From: JARIHD01 sp035629475
GTDB taxonomy: Bacteria > Patescibacteriota > Saccharimonadia > Saccharimonadales > UBA4665
NCBI GenBank assembly: GCA_035629475.1
Contig: DASPHS010000042.1
Span: forward strand, 1-10,181
Reading direction: 5' to 3'
Length of the DNA stretch: 10,181 nt
Each line of letters starts with the position of its first letter. Position 1 is the stretch's first letter. Positions 1-6,551 of the stretch are shown piece by piece. Under the pieces are notes generated by a model. The model saw nothing but the letters and a program-made list of their open reading frames with translations, was not told the DNA's origin and searched no databases. Made by a program: the position numbers and the translations under genes.

Positions 1-105
1 GGTGCCGCGGTGTACGAGAAGGATTACGGAAAATATAACTACAAGATCAAGAAGCTGCCAGCGGCTGGCGAATGGGAATTCGTATCGATGGTAGCTTGCA
101 AATAG
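1..105 (+). CDS. C-terminal fragment of an unrecognised protein
   Basis: The first frame of the + strand is open from the left edge to a TAG at 103-105 and encodes 34 residues, ending in the segment WEFVSMVACK. The composition is protein-like: rich in Lys and Tyr (YEKDYGKYNYKIKK), then an alternating hydrophobic tail that looks like a final beta strand. The start lies outside the window, so length and family cannot be judged and I assign no function. A strong hairpin terminator follows 38 bases after the stop, which supports this being the real end of a gene. Confidence 0.55.
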   Translation, partial: GAAVYEKDYGKYNYKIKKLPAAGEWEFVSMVACK

Positions 106-143
106 GGTCGCGGACAGCTCACGAAGACCAAGTAACGTGCATT

Positions 144-174
144 AAAAACAGCCGGCAGTACGCCGGCTGTTTTT
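144..174. terminator. Bidirectional intrinsic terminator between convergent genes
   Basis: A perfect 13-bp stem pairs AAAAACAGCCGGC (144-156) with GCCGGCTGTTTTT (162-174) around the loop AGTAC. Read on + it ends in a U-run for the gene ending at 105. Read on - it also ends in U's, for the secreted peptidase-lectin gene ending at 198. The GC-rich core flanked by A/T tracts is the classic rho-independent form. Confidence 0.93.
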
Positions 175-197
175 CTGCTATTGCAGCAAGGCTGGGG

Positions 198-2033
198 CTA
201 GAAGGTAGCCCAGGCCCACTTCTGTGCAGCAACACTATTACATGTATAGGTTACCAGATTGGTGTTGTTTGCTGACGAAGCGCTTTGCAATTGCAAACAC
301 TTGTCGTTCCAGACATTACCTAAGCGCATCGATGGGTTACGGACCCATTGCTGTGCGTCGCTGTTATCGCAGGGTGCGAACACGACGAGTGAGGCATCGG
401 CGGTGCCCGTAGCTTCAAGGCATACGCTGCGGCCATAGATGCGGTAGCTGCCGGAGTTGCTGCCGGGGCTCTGCTGTACGTACTCAAGCAGCTGCGACTC
501 GCCGTAGGTGCAGGATTTGTTCTGGGCAGTTGATGTACCAGGGCTTGGGTTGGCGCCACTGGCTGTACCTACACAGAGATTTACAAGCGTTGAAGCTGTT
601 GCAGTACTTTGCAGTAGGAAGTGCGGGCGGACGCCCCATAGCTGGGAGCCGTAGCCGCCACAACTGCGGATTTCCATCTGGGTGCCATTGGCGGCGTTGC
701 CCATATATGGCTGCAGGCACTTGTTGGCGTTGGTGTTCTTGAGCGTGCCATTGGACTGAATAATCCAATCTTGAGCAGCTGACGTGTTACAGTACACCAG
801 CCAAACGGGAGTTCCATCTGCTGTGCCGGAGCTTTGTACATCAAGGCATAGGTTGTCGCGGAACTTTATCGAGCCGACTGTGCCGGTGTAGGAATCGGGT
901 ACGAAGGTGAAGTTTTGTGCGTCACCACCGCTACAGGTGTTTAGCTGAGGGTATGCTCCAGCGCTATTGGCGGTCTGTATACATTTGCCAGAAGCGTTCT
1001 TAAAGACCATCTGGCTGCCGACACGGTTACCGGTCATCTGTGTCCACAGTTCACCCACCGTCAACTTTGTTTCATTGTAGAAGAAATTAGGATCCCAACT
1101 GCTGGCTTTGACTGCGGCATGCAGATCCTGTGCAAACGTAGAGCTGTAGTTTGTCCGTATCCAGTTAAGGAAGTACGATGCTTTGTCGTATCCGCTTAAG
1201 TAAGATGTGGAAGCTGGTGGCATACTCGACACGACGCTTGCACGCATCATGTGCTCTTGTATAAAGCCGGGCTCGCCCTCTATGACCCAAGACGGCACAT
1301 TCACATTACCTTTTTGAATAACGTGTGTTGCTTCGTGGAACCATACTGATTGGCCCTCGCTGTTATTTATAACACTACGAGCAAAGTCTTCGTTGATGCC
1401 AATGGTGTCTGTGCTGCCCAGGTACCCGGCAGCCCCACCGAATGAGCCGTCACTGACCGACTTAATGTTAAAGCTTGTCGGAGTTGATGAAGTGCTACCG
1501 AGGTACGTTGCCATCTTGGGATACCAGTCACGCAACATCGTACGGCTATAGTTCATGTAATTTACCAGGTCTGCTGGTGGCGTAGCGCTAATAGTGACCG
1601 TGGGTACAGGAAATGGACTGGTCGGGTGTGTCGCCGTGGCTGTGTTTGAAAAACCTGATTCTTCGGCTAACGAGTTCAGGGCGGTTACCTTGTATGAATA
1701 CGAAGTGCCACCAACGACGCCGGTGTCGATGTAACGCATTGCTTTCACTGAAGCTGGGCTAAACCGGGCGTCAGGTGCGACGTTGGAAGCTATAAGTGTA
1801 TTGTTGCGGTAGACATTGTAGCCGGTTGGCGTAGAGCCGGCTGCAGGCTGCCATACCAGGCCGATGCTGTTGCCGCCGGTATATGCCGCCAAGCTCACCG
1901 GAGCTGGTTCTGCCACGGCGTATGCTGTGGGTGCAAAGGCGACGATTGGCGTGACACCAATGACTAATGCGGTCACTGCCATCAGCGCTTTGCGACTTCC
2001 TTGTCTCAGTTTTGTATGTACGGTTTGTAGCAT
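198..2033 (-). CDS. Secreted FN3 - basic secretory protein-type peptidase - double ricin-lectin protein
   Basis: The 611-residue product is probably an exported, sugar-binding zinc peptidase. Residues 1-39 form a Sec signal peptide: basic start, hydrophobic core ALMAVTALVIGV, likely cleavage after AYA. Residues about 43-137 resemble a fibronectin type III domain (GYNVYRN, YSYKVTALN, ESGFSN). Residues about 145-335 match the plant/bacterial basic secretory protein (BSP) peptidase fold: HEATHVIQ at 233-240 supplies an HExxH zinc motif with catalytic-type Glu234, followed by PSWVIEGEPGFIQ, the usual Glu-Gly segment. Residues 341-611 hold six ricin beta-trefoil repeats, making two domains, with QxW-like motifs at 373, 421, 464, 514, 561 and 604. 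All 12 cysteines lie in the lectin part and are paired by spacing (351/367, 396/415, 439/458, 487/508, 538/555, 579/598), implying one disulfide per repeat. The start is set by GGAGGG five to six bases upstream. The domain calls are pattern-based; activity is inferred. Confidence 0.88.
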   Translation of the reverse strand: MLQTVHTKLRQGSRKALMAVTALVIGVTPIVAFAPTAYAVAEPAPVSLAAYTGGNSIGLVWQPAAGSTPTGYNVYRNNTLIASNVAPDARFSPASVKAMRYIDTGVVGGTSYSYKVTALNSLAEESGFSNTATATHPTSPFPVPTVTISATPPADLVNYMNYSRTMLRDWYPKMATYLGSTSSTPTSFNIKSVSDGSFGGAAGYLGSTDTIGINEDFARSVINNSEGQSVWFHEATHVIQKGNVNVPSWVIEGEPGFIQEHMMRASVVSSMPPASTSYLSGYDKASYFLNWIRTNYSSTFAQDLHAAVKASSWDPNFFYNETKLTVGELWTQMTGNRVGSQMVFKNASGKCIQTANSAGAYPQLNTCSGGDAQNFTFVPDSYTGTVGSIKFRDNLCLDVQSSGTADGTPVWLVYCNTSAAQDWIIQSNGTLKNTNANKCLQPYMGNAANGTQMEIRSCGGYGSQLWGVRPHFLLQSTATASTLVNLCVGTASGANPSPGTSTAQNKSCTYGESQLLEYVQQSPGSNSGSYRIYGRSVCLEATGTADASLVVFAPCDNSDAQQWVRNPSMRLGNVWNDKCLQLQSASSANNTNLVTYTCNSVAAQKWAWATF

Positions 2034-2038
2034 TTGAA

Positions 2039-2046
2039 CCCTCCTT
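2039..2046 (-). promoter_or_regulatory. Shine-Dalgarno site of the peptidase-lectin gene
   Basis: Read on the - strand the sequence is GAAGGAGGG followed by TTCAA or GTTCAA and then ATG at 2033. The strong match and 5-6 base spacing fix this start and contrast with the SD-less genes nearby. Confidence 0.85.
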
Positions 2047-2099
2047 CAACTGCTCGTTACTTGTAGTTCCATCATCGCCTATTAGCACTGAGGGCGTCA

Positions 2100-2105
2100 A
2101 TAATA
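2100..2105 (-). promoter_or_regulatory. Possible -10 box for the peptidase-lectin gene
   Basis: TATTAT on the - strand matches the -10 consensus at 5 of 6 positions and would give a 5' leader of about 60 bases before the Shine-Dalgarno site. No good -35 is visible at the normal distance. A TGC-TAATAG element nearer the gene is an alternative, so this call is tentative. Confidence 0.35.
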
Positions 2106-2173
2106 TCTCAATTTTCTGGAGCATTAACCGTACACGCTCGTAAGGGACTCTTCTATAGATTCTAGCTACCAAA

Positions 2174-2205
2174 GAAAACCCCCAACCTTCCGGCTGGGGG
2201 TTTTC
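2174..2205 (-). terminator. Intrinsic terminator downstream of the VOC gene
   Basis: An 11-bp stem pairs GAAAACCCCCA (2174-2184) with TGGGGGTTTTC (2195-2205). Inside it lie one A/C mismatch and two further G-C pairs around the loop TTCC. It begins about 25 bases after the VOC stop codon on the - strand and ends in T-rich sequence in that direction. It also insulates the promoter of the peptidase-lectin gene. Confidence 0.85.
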
Positions 2206-2230
2206 GTTTTAGTAGGCCCCTAATTTAACC

Positions 2231-2611
2231 CTAGAGGTTCTGAATAATACCGATATTGTTGCCTTCGGTGTCGGTAACGATTGCCCAGCGCATATCCATG
2301 CCCTCTGGCTGTGACGGCGCAAGCGCTACGGAGCCGCCAGCTTCTTCTACCATCTTGATCTTGGCATCCATGTCTTCGACGGTGATAACGATTAAAGGCT
2401 TGTCAAAACCCTCCGCTGAACTACGGGGTGAAATATCACCGTTGATGCTGCCTGCTTCAGTGGGCATACCGTCTTCCCCGCTCGGTCCAGATGTCGCCAT
2501 GATGCTGCCGCCACCCATATCGTTCATATCCCAGCCAAATACGCTGCTGTAAAAGCTGCTCGCACGGGCGGTGTCATCTGCCGGTAATTCAAACCAAGTT
2601 ACTTTGTCTAT
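2231..2611 (-). CDS. VOC (glyoxalase/bleomycin resistance fold) family protein with probable ATA start
   Basis: The product is a small vicinal-oxygen-chelate fold protein of about 126 residues, close to the usual length of single-chain PhnB/glyoxalase-like members; its substrate is unknown. The first in-frame ATG (2525-2527) would give only 98 residues and remove the first beta-alpha unit. Reading further upstream in the same frame gives DKVTWFELPADDTARASSFY and then SSVFGW, which is the conserved N-terminus of this family. The frame is closed by TGA at 2624-2626, and between the two there is no ATG, GTG or TTG. The codon where family members usually begin is ATA (2609-2611), with AAAGG eight bases upstream (2620-2624). 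The C-terminus DTEGNNIGIIQNL is also family-like. ATA initiation, a recent start-codon mutation or a sequencing error are the possibilities; the family call itself is firm. Confidence 0.8.
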   Translation of the reverse strand: MDKVTWFELPADDTARASSFYSSVFGWDMNDMGGGSIMATSGPSGEDGMPTEAGSINGDISPRSSAEGFDKPLIVITVEDMDAKIKMVEEAGGSVALAPSQPEGMDMRWAIVTDTEGNNIGIIQNL

Positions 2612-2645
2612 ATAAGGTACCTTTCAGTTACGGAATAGTAGGTAT

Positions 2646-2655
2646 CAGTATACTG
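2646..2655. promoter_or_regulatory. CAGTATACTG palindrome, candidate -10 for the VOC gene
   Basis: A perfect 10-bp palindrome contains TATACT on both strands. Read on - (2652-2647) it lies about 36 bases upstream of the proposed ATA start, leaving room for a leader with the AAAGG site. Its 8-bp core AGTATACT recurs at 2688-2695 as the -10 of the divergent hydrolase gene. Confidence 0.4.
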
Positions 2656-2689
2656 GACGGAAGCTGCGGGCCAGCTGAATCAGAAAGAG

Positions 2690-2695
2690 TATACT
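2690..2695 (+). promoter_or_regulatory. -10 box of a leaderless promoter for the alpha/beta hydrolase
   Basis: TATACT ends seven bases before the ATG at 2703, so transcription would begin at or one base before the start codon. No Shine-Dalgarno sequence is present, and an in-frame TAG directly before the ATG (2700-2702) rules out an upstream start. No good -35 hexamer is visible. Confidence 0.6.
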
Positions 2696-2702
2696 GTAGT
2701 AG

Positions 2703-3383
2703 ATGAACCCCCCTCGCCCACATATTATTATTTATTCGCATGGCTTTGGCGTCCGCAAGGATGACAGAGGCCTGTTTACCGCAATTTCTAGAGCCGTACC
2801 AGATGCCGAAAGCATCATGTTCCACTACAACCCTATCAACGAAAGCTCCAATACGCTCACTGCCAAACCCTTAAACGAACAGGTGCAAAAGCTTCGTAAA
2901 GTTATTAATACTGCCCGGATTGAACATCCAGGTGCGACGATTGATATAGTCGGTCATTCCCAGGGCTGCGTGGTAGCAGCGCTACTAAAGCCGCGAGGCA
3001 TACGCAAAGTCATCATGTTGACCCCTCCGGATGTTATAAGCGAGGCGGTACTGGTCGAACAGCTCAGCTCGCTCTCTGAAACGGCTATCGATGTGACTGC
3101 TCGGACACGCCTGCCGCGCGCTGATGGCAGCACCACTGTTATACATCCTGAATATTGGCAAAGCCTGGCAGGCATAGAGCCGGTAGCGCTCTATAACCGG
3201 TTAGCTAAGTTCACAACGCTTCGCATCATTAATGCTCGCAATGATGAAGTACTGGGCCCTGTTAATTTTGAAGCAATCAACCCAGGTATCTCCCTTGTCA
3301 CCCTTGATGGCGGGCACAACTTCGATGAACCCGAGTCACGAAAACGACTGCTCCATATTTTGCAGAAAGAGCTAACCCTGTAA
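2703..3383 (+). CDS. Alpha/beta-fold serine hydrolase
   Basis: This is a cytoplasmic hydrolase of 226 residues with no signal peptide or membrane segment. The first strand IIIYSHGFG (residues 8-16) supplies the HG oxyanion-type turn. The nucleophile elbow is GHSQG (84-88) with Ser86. NARNDEV puts the likely acid at Asp181, and DGGHNF puts the likely base at His205, giving a complete Ser-Asp-His triad in the usual order. The short cap region fits small esterases or acyl hydrolases, but the sequence does not show the substrate. The ATG is fixed by an in-frame TAG directly upstream and by a -10 box placed for a leaderless transcript. The gene is divergent from the VOC gene and convergent with the Nudix gene, with only nine bases between the two stop codons. 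Confidence 0.88.
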   Translation: MNPPRPHIIIYSHGFGVRKDDRGLFTAISRAVPDAESIMFHYNPINESSNTLTAKPLNEQVQKLRKVINTARIEHPGATIDIVGHSQGCVVAALLKPRGIRKVIMLTPPDVISEAVLVEQLSSLSETAIDVTARTRLPRADGSTTVIHPEYWQSLAGIEPVALYNRLAKFTTLRIINARNDEVLGPVNFEAINPGISLVTLDGGHNFDEPESRKRLLHILQKELTL

Positions 3384-3392
3384 CCAGGTTGG

Positions 3393-3830
3393 CTAGGCTT
3401 CCAGGGTAATTTCTGAGTAGTTGTTGCCCGCTTTGTACGATTCCAGAATGGCCCGGGTGCCAGGGGTCAGGTTTTCTGGCAGGTCATCCAGGTCGAACCA
3501 GCCCAGGTTGTCATGCTTCTCGGGCTCCATGTTTTGCGGTTCGCCTTCCCACTCCTCGACCTTGAAGGCAGCATTCAGGTACTCCTGCTTGCTGTCTATA
3601 AAGTGAGCCAGGTGAATCAGCTGAGCGGCTGAAGGAGGAAAGGTAATGCCCAGCTCCTCGTGCGCCTCGCGGGCGACTGCCACTGTCAGGTATTCACCGC
3701 CATCTATGTGACCACTGGGCACGTCGTAATGGTCGTCGCACCAGCCGGTGTGCGCCCGGCGCATCAGGAAGATCTTGTTATCACGTATTAATACCAGGAA
3801 TACTGCTGAACGGTGGGAGAATCTTTGCAT
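3393..3830 (-). CDS. Nudix (MutT-type) hydrolase
   Basis: The 145-residue protein hydrolyses a nucleoside diphosphate linked to another moiety; the exact substrate cannot be told from sequence. The Nudix box Gx5Ex7REUxEExGU is complete from Gly40 to Ile62 (GHIDGGE, then REAHEELGI), with metal-binding Glu55, Glu58 and Glu59. The strand before it (HYDVPSG) and the later WFDLDDLPENLTPGTRAIL segment are typical of single-domain MutT-like proteins of this length. No accessory domain is seen. There is no Shine-Dalgarno sequence; a TATCAT box ends six bases before the ATG, so the gene is probably read alone from a leaderless transcript, though read-through from GNAT is possible. Confidence 0.93.
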   Translation of the reverse strand: MQRFSHRSAVFLVLIRDNKIFLMRRAHTGWCDDHYDVPSGHIDGGEYLTVAVAREAHEELGITFPPSAAQLIHLAHFIDSKQEYLNAAFKVEEWEGEPQNMEPEKHDNLGWFDLDDLPENLTPGTRAILESYKAGNNYSEITLEA

Positions 3831-3836
3831 ACAGCC

Positions 3837-3842
3837 ATGATA
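3837..3842 (-). promoter_or_regulatory. -10 box of a leaderless promoter for the Nudix gene
   Basis: TATCAT on the - strand is followed by GGCTGT and then the ATG at 3830, which places the expected transcription start on the A of the start codon. No Shine-Dalgarno site lies in the gap. Confidence 0.55.
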
Positions 3843-3862
3843 GCGCAGACCAGCAGCAACAC

Positions 3863-4009
3863 CTACTGTTCGGGACTATCTGGTGCATCAGGGCTAATGA
3901 CTGACGGTTGCCCAGTCTGTGCGGACGCATCATTCGGATGCCGGCAATAATCGAAATACCGTGCGATATGACCCACGCCATGTCCAGCGGCAAGGCGACC
4001 AACGTACAC
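3863..4009 (-). CDS. Possible small protein of 48 residues between GNAT and Nudix
   Basis: Within the 190-base gap between GNAT and Nudix, a frame runs from GTG (4007-4009) to TAG (3863-3865). It includes HGVGHIARYFDYCRHPND and an acidic, proline-rich tail ending PDAPDSPEQ. The mix of residues looks protein-like. Against it: no Shine-Dalgarno site, no well-placed -10 box, a non-ATG start, and other open frames on both strands of the same stretch, including a 73-residue one in another - strand frame. I recognise no family. Keep it as a hypothesis only. Confidence 0.22.
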   Translation of the reverse strand: MYVGRLAAGHGVGHIARYFDYCRHPNDASAQTGQPSVISPDAPDSPEQ

Positions 4010-4020
4010 AGTGTTATCGC

Positions 4021-4476
4021 TTAAGCCCGCTTCTTAAACAGGTCGCTGAGTGAGGCATCCATCCACAAAAAGGTCTCGCCGTGCGTAAAGCCGCTGCGGC
4101 TGTACAGGTCGATGGCGCTCTGGGCGTCGGGGCGCACCAGGGTAGAAACAAACTCGCAATCCATGTCTGGCAGCAGCTGGAACATATGCTCCAGCATGTC
4201 GTGGGCGATGCCCTGCCCGCGCCGGTCAGGCTGGACGTAAATGTTTTCTATCAGGGCTTTTTTGAGGCCTTTACTATAATTAATGATCAAAAAGCCGACG
4301 ATGGCGTCCTCTGCTTCAGCAACCAATATAACCACGTCGTCCGACTGCACGGCGTGCTCTAACAGTGCCGCTGGCCAGAAGGTAACCGTCTGGTCGTTGA
4401 CGTTAAACTCCGAAACATGCTCGCCCAAGGCATGGATGGCCGGCACATCCCGTACAGTTGCTTTGCGAATATTCAT
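4021..4476 (-). CDS. GNAT family N-acetyltransferase
   Basis: The 151-residue protein would transfer an acetyl group from acetyl-CoA to an unknown amine. The N-terminus MNIRKATVRDVPAI is the usual first strand and helix of the fold. Motif A is at about residues 77-96: IENIYVQPDRRGQGIAHDML, with the acetyl-CoA pyrophosphate-binding RRGQGI at 85-90. Motif B follows as AIDLYSRSGF (121-130). A longer reading from TTG at 4509 is possible, but it would translate through a perfect TATAAT box six bases before this ATG, so I choose the shorter form. The gene lies 42 bases downstream of DUF1653 on the same strand and seems to have its own promoter. Confidence 0.9.
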   Translation of the reverse strand: MNIRKATVRDVPAIHALGEHVSEFNVNDQTVTFWPAALLEHAVQSDDVVILVAEAEDAIVGFLIINYSKGLKKALIENIYVQPDRRGQGIAHDMLEHMFQLLPDMDCEFVSTLVRPDAQSAIDLYSRSGFTHGETFLWMDASLSDLFKKRA

Positions 4477-4482
4477 AGGTAG

Positions 4483-4491
4483 ATTATAGCA
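4483..4491 (-). promoter_or_regulatory. Extended -10 leaderless promoter for the GNAT gene
   Basis: On the - strand TGC-TATAAT is followed by CTACCT and then the ATG at 4476. This is a perfect -10 with the TGn extension, six bases from the start codon and with no Shine-Dalgarno site. TTGTTG at 4509-4504 could be a weak -35, but at only 15 bases' spacing. Confidence 0.75.
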
Positions 4492-4518
4492 ATAAGCACG
4501 GAGCAACAATAAGCACTA

Positions 4519-4824
4519 CTACGCATCTAACTTGGTAAAGCGCGGCACTGTCTTGCCGTCCACTGTGACTGTCTGCATCCAGCTGCTGACGGGTCGAACC
4601 CAGGTGACCGCTTCGCCGTATTCGGCCTGGTACACCACACAGGGCTCGTTATCTGCTTCGAGCAATGCAACGGCCAGCACTTTATAGATGTGCTGTTTGT
4701 AGTGCATGTAGCGGGCACCGGCCATAACTTGCTGCTGCGCAGTAGCCAGCCTGTCCGCCAGCTGGTCCTGGGACAGGTATTCATGAGCGGGCGCCAGGCC
4801 GGGTCCGATGGTGTTACTGTTCAT
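4519..4824 (-). CDS. DUF1653 family protein
   Basis: The 101-residue protein carries a DUF1653 domain at about residues 37-97: YMHYKQHIYKVLAVA, then EPCVVYQAEYG, WVRP and VTVDGKTVPRF. The HYKxxxYxVL opening, the VVYQAxYG centre and the VDGKxVPRF ending are the family hallmarks; the fold is a small beta-rich domain of unknown function. The 36 residues in front are helical and Gln/Ala-rich, with no known motif. Its promoter overlaps the last bases of the permease region, and the gap to the permease stop is 38 bases without a terminator, so partial co-transcription with the exporter operon is possible. Confidence 0.88.
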   Translation of the reverse strand: MNSNTIGPGLAPAHEYLSQDQLADRLATAQQQVMAGARYMHYKQHIYKVLAVALLEADNEPCVVYQAEYGEAVTWVRPVSSWMQTVTVDGKTVPRFTKLDA

Positions 4825-4830
4825 AAAACC

Positions 4831-4839
4831 ATCATAGCA
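4831..4839 (-). promoter_or_regulatory. Extended -10 leaderless promoter for the DUF1653 gene
   Basis: On the - strand TGC-TATGAT is followed by GGTTTT and then the ATG at 4824. It has the same geometry as the GNAT promoter, with the TGn extension and no Shine-Dalgarno site. TTGTAT at 4861-4856 is a possible -35 with a 19-base spacer. Confidence 0.65.
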
Positions 4840-4862
4840 GCTTCAGCCTGACGCCATACAAG

Positions 4863-5621
4863 CTAGGCAGTACTCTTCTTGTAAATACGGAGCGCCAACA
4901 GGTAGAAGACAATCAGGATGGCACTACTCCAAGCCACGGCCACCCAGGCTTTTGGCCCAGCCACACCCTCAACCAGCAGCGACCGCATGGTCTCGACAAT
5001 CGGGGTCATGGGCTGATTTTCGGCAAACGCCCGTAGCACGTTGTTCATGCCTTCAGTAGGAGTAAAAGCTGAGCTGATAAAGAGCAGGAGCAGCAGAATG
5101 TAGCTGAACGAGCCTGCCCCTTCAGCACTCTTGGCAAGCAGACCAAAGACCATAGCCATCCAGGTAACAGCCGCCGTAAACAGGGTCAGCAATCCACCAA
5201 ATGCCAGCCAGGCCATGATATCGGCGTCAGAACGGAAGCCTACCAGCAAAGCTGCGGCCAGCACCAGCAGGGCCGAGAACAAATTGGAAAGCACCGACGA
5301 TACGACATGGCCGCCCAATATTGATGACGGCGCGATGGGCATGGTACGGAAGCGGTTGATAATACCGGCACGCAAGTCGCCATTCAGGCGCAAAGCTGAG
5401 TAGGCGATGCCACTGACAATACACATCACGATAATGCCCGGGGTAATGTAATTCACATAACTCTCATCCCCCACATTCCCCAGGGTACCCTTCAGCACAT
5501 AGACAAACAGCAGCAGTAAAGCTATTGGCGAGAGGGCCACAGTGATGATAGTGTCCATGCTGCGAATAGTATGGCGCAGGCTGCGCTTAACCATGACCAT
5601 GGTATCGTGTACGGCGTGCAT
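4863..5621 (-). CDS. ABC-2 type (DrrB-like) exporter permease
   Basis: This 252-residue integral membrane subunit pairs with the ATPase encoded just upstream. About six hydrophobic segments are visible: residues 24-44, 59-79, 105-127, 135-160, 171-186 and 226-246. The cytoplasmic loop LRAGIINRFRTMPIAPSSILGG (83-104) and the segment SSAFTPTEGM...FAENQPMTPIVETMRSLL (183-216) are characteristic of DrrB/ABC-2 drug and lipid exporters. The ATG overlaps the ATPase stop by one base (TAATG) and is preceded by AAGGAGA, so translation is coupled. DrrA/DrrB pairs usually export hydrophobic antibiotics or lipids; the substrate here is unknown, but the MarR-type neighbour suggests a response to a small toxic molecule. 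Confidence 0.93.
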   Translation of the reverse strand: MHAVHDTMVMVKRSLRHTIRSMDTIITVALSPIALLLLFVYVLKGTLGNVGDESYVNYITPGIIVMCIVSGIAYSALRLNGDLRAGIINRFRTMPIAPSSILGGHVVSSVLSNLFSALLVLAAALLVGFRSDADIMAWLAFGGLLTLFTAAVTWMAMVFGLLAKSAEGAGSFSYILLLLLFISSAFTPTEGMNNVLRAFAENQPMTPIVETMRSLLVEGVAGPKAWVAVAWSSAILIVFYLLALRIYKKSTA

Positions 5622-6550
5622 TAGTTTGTCTCCTTGTTTTGAGCGATGATCCGCAAGAAGGCATCATCGAGGGTTGGTGATTTTTGTGCAAATTCGGTTA
5701 CTTGTAGTTGTGCCGCTTGCATGTGATTAAACAGCTTGGCGATTGCCGCCACACTGCCATCAGTCGTCACAGTCAGTGACAGCGTTTGGTCGTCGGATGT
5801 CGTGTCGTAGTCCTGGAGGGTTTTGCCAGCTGCGTCCAGCTCCTGCTGGTCACTAAAGGTCAGGACAATCTTGCCGTGTGGCAGCAGCTTCTTCAGCTCC
5901 GCGGGTGTACCCTGGGCAACAATAATACCTTTGTCCAGGACAGCGATGGTATCAGCCAGTTGGTCGGCTTCTTCCAAATATTGGGTGGTCAGAAAAATCG
6001 TTTTACCGCTTTTTGCCAACTCTTTAATAGCAGCCCACATGGCGTTGCGGCTTTGCGGGTCGAGGCCAGTCGTGGGCTCGTCCAAAAAGATAACTGCCGG
6101 ATTCCCGATCAAGCCCATGGCAATATCCAGCCGGCGGCGCATGCCGCCAGAGAATGTACCAGCTGCGCGGTCTGCCGCATCCGTCAGGTCGAATTGCTCA
6201 AGCAATGCCGTCGCTACCTGCTGTGGCTGTTTTTCGTGGCGCAGCTCGGCAATGAGCAGCAGGTTTTCCCGGGCGGTCAGCACGTCATCGACGGCCGCAA
6301 ACTGACCTGTCAGGCTAATGCAGCCCCGCACTTTATCACTCTGTTCTGCAACGTCAAAACCCTGTACAGTAGCCTGGCCACTATCAGCTGATAGCAGCGT
6401 AGTCAGAATGTTTATGGCAGTTGTTTTGCCGGCGCCATTCGTACCTAATAAACAGAAAATGGTACCTGGTACTACCTCCAGATTGACACCCTTCAGCACT
6501 GCTTGCTTGCCGTAGGCCTTGGTTATATCCCTCATACTAATTGCTTGCAC
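5621..6550 (-). CDS. DrrA-like ABC transporter ATP-binding protein
   Basis: The 309-residue nucleotide-binding subunit powers the adjacent permease. Walker A is GTNGAGKTT (36-44), the Q-loop lies at TGQFAAVDD with Gln83, the signature is FSGGM (133-137), and Walker B is VIFLDEPT (153-160) with catalytic-type Glu158. The switch position reads TTQYLEEADQLAD, with Gln190 where most ABC ATPases have His; this Gln is typical of the DrrA group and is not a defect. The C-terminal extension after residue 225 ends SPTLDDAFLRI, also DrrA-like. Translation starts at GTG (6548-6550) with AGGAGGA eight bases upstream, inside the end of the regulator gene; an in-frame ATG five codons later has no comparable site. 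Only one base separates it from the regulator's stop. Confidence 0.95.
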   Translation of the reverse strand: MQAISMRDITKAYGKQAVLKGVNLEVVPGTIFCLLGTNGAGKTTAINILTTLLSADSGQATVQGFDVAEQSDKVRGCISLTGQFAAVDDVLTARENLLLIAELRHEKQPQQVATALLEQFDLTDAADRAAGTFSGGMRRRLDIAMGLIGNPAVIFLDEPTTGLDPQSRNAMWAAIKELAKSGKTIFLTTQYLEEADQLADTIAVLDKGIIVAQGTPAELKKLLPHGKIVLTFSDQQELDAAGKTLQDYDTTSDDQTLSLTVTTDGSVAAIAKLFNHMQAAQLQVTEFAQKSPTLDDAFLRIIAQNKETN

Positions 6551-6551
6551 G

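Noticed and set aside
1771..2172. 133-codon - strand frame overlapping the start of the peptidase-lectin gene
   Set aside because: It reads through the likely promoter, Shine-Dalgarno site and signal-peptide coding region in another frame; the signal peptide and FN3 domain of the main frame are clearly real.
3375..3407. Possible terminator between the convergent hydrolase and Nudix genes (ACCCTG / CAGGGT)
   Set aside because: The stem is only six pairs with a 21-base loop and no U-run, so it is not a convincing terminator.
4477..4509. TTG start adding 11 residues to the GNAT protein
   Set aside because: The added codons run through a perfect extended -10 box six bases from the next ATG, and the family N-terminus begins at that ATG.
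5786..6391. Long + strand open frame of about 200 codons opposite the ABC ATPase gene
   Set aside because: It lies wholly antisense to a gene with every ABC motif intact, has no ribosome binding site, and its product has low-complexity, non-family composition.
5621..6550. Loss of the switch His in the ATPase (Gln190) as a sign of inactivation
   Set aside because: TTQYLEEADQLAD is the usual sequence of the DrrA group, and all other catalytic motifs are intact.
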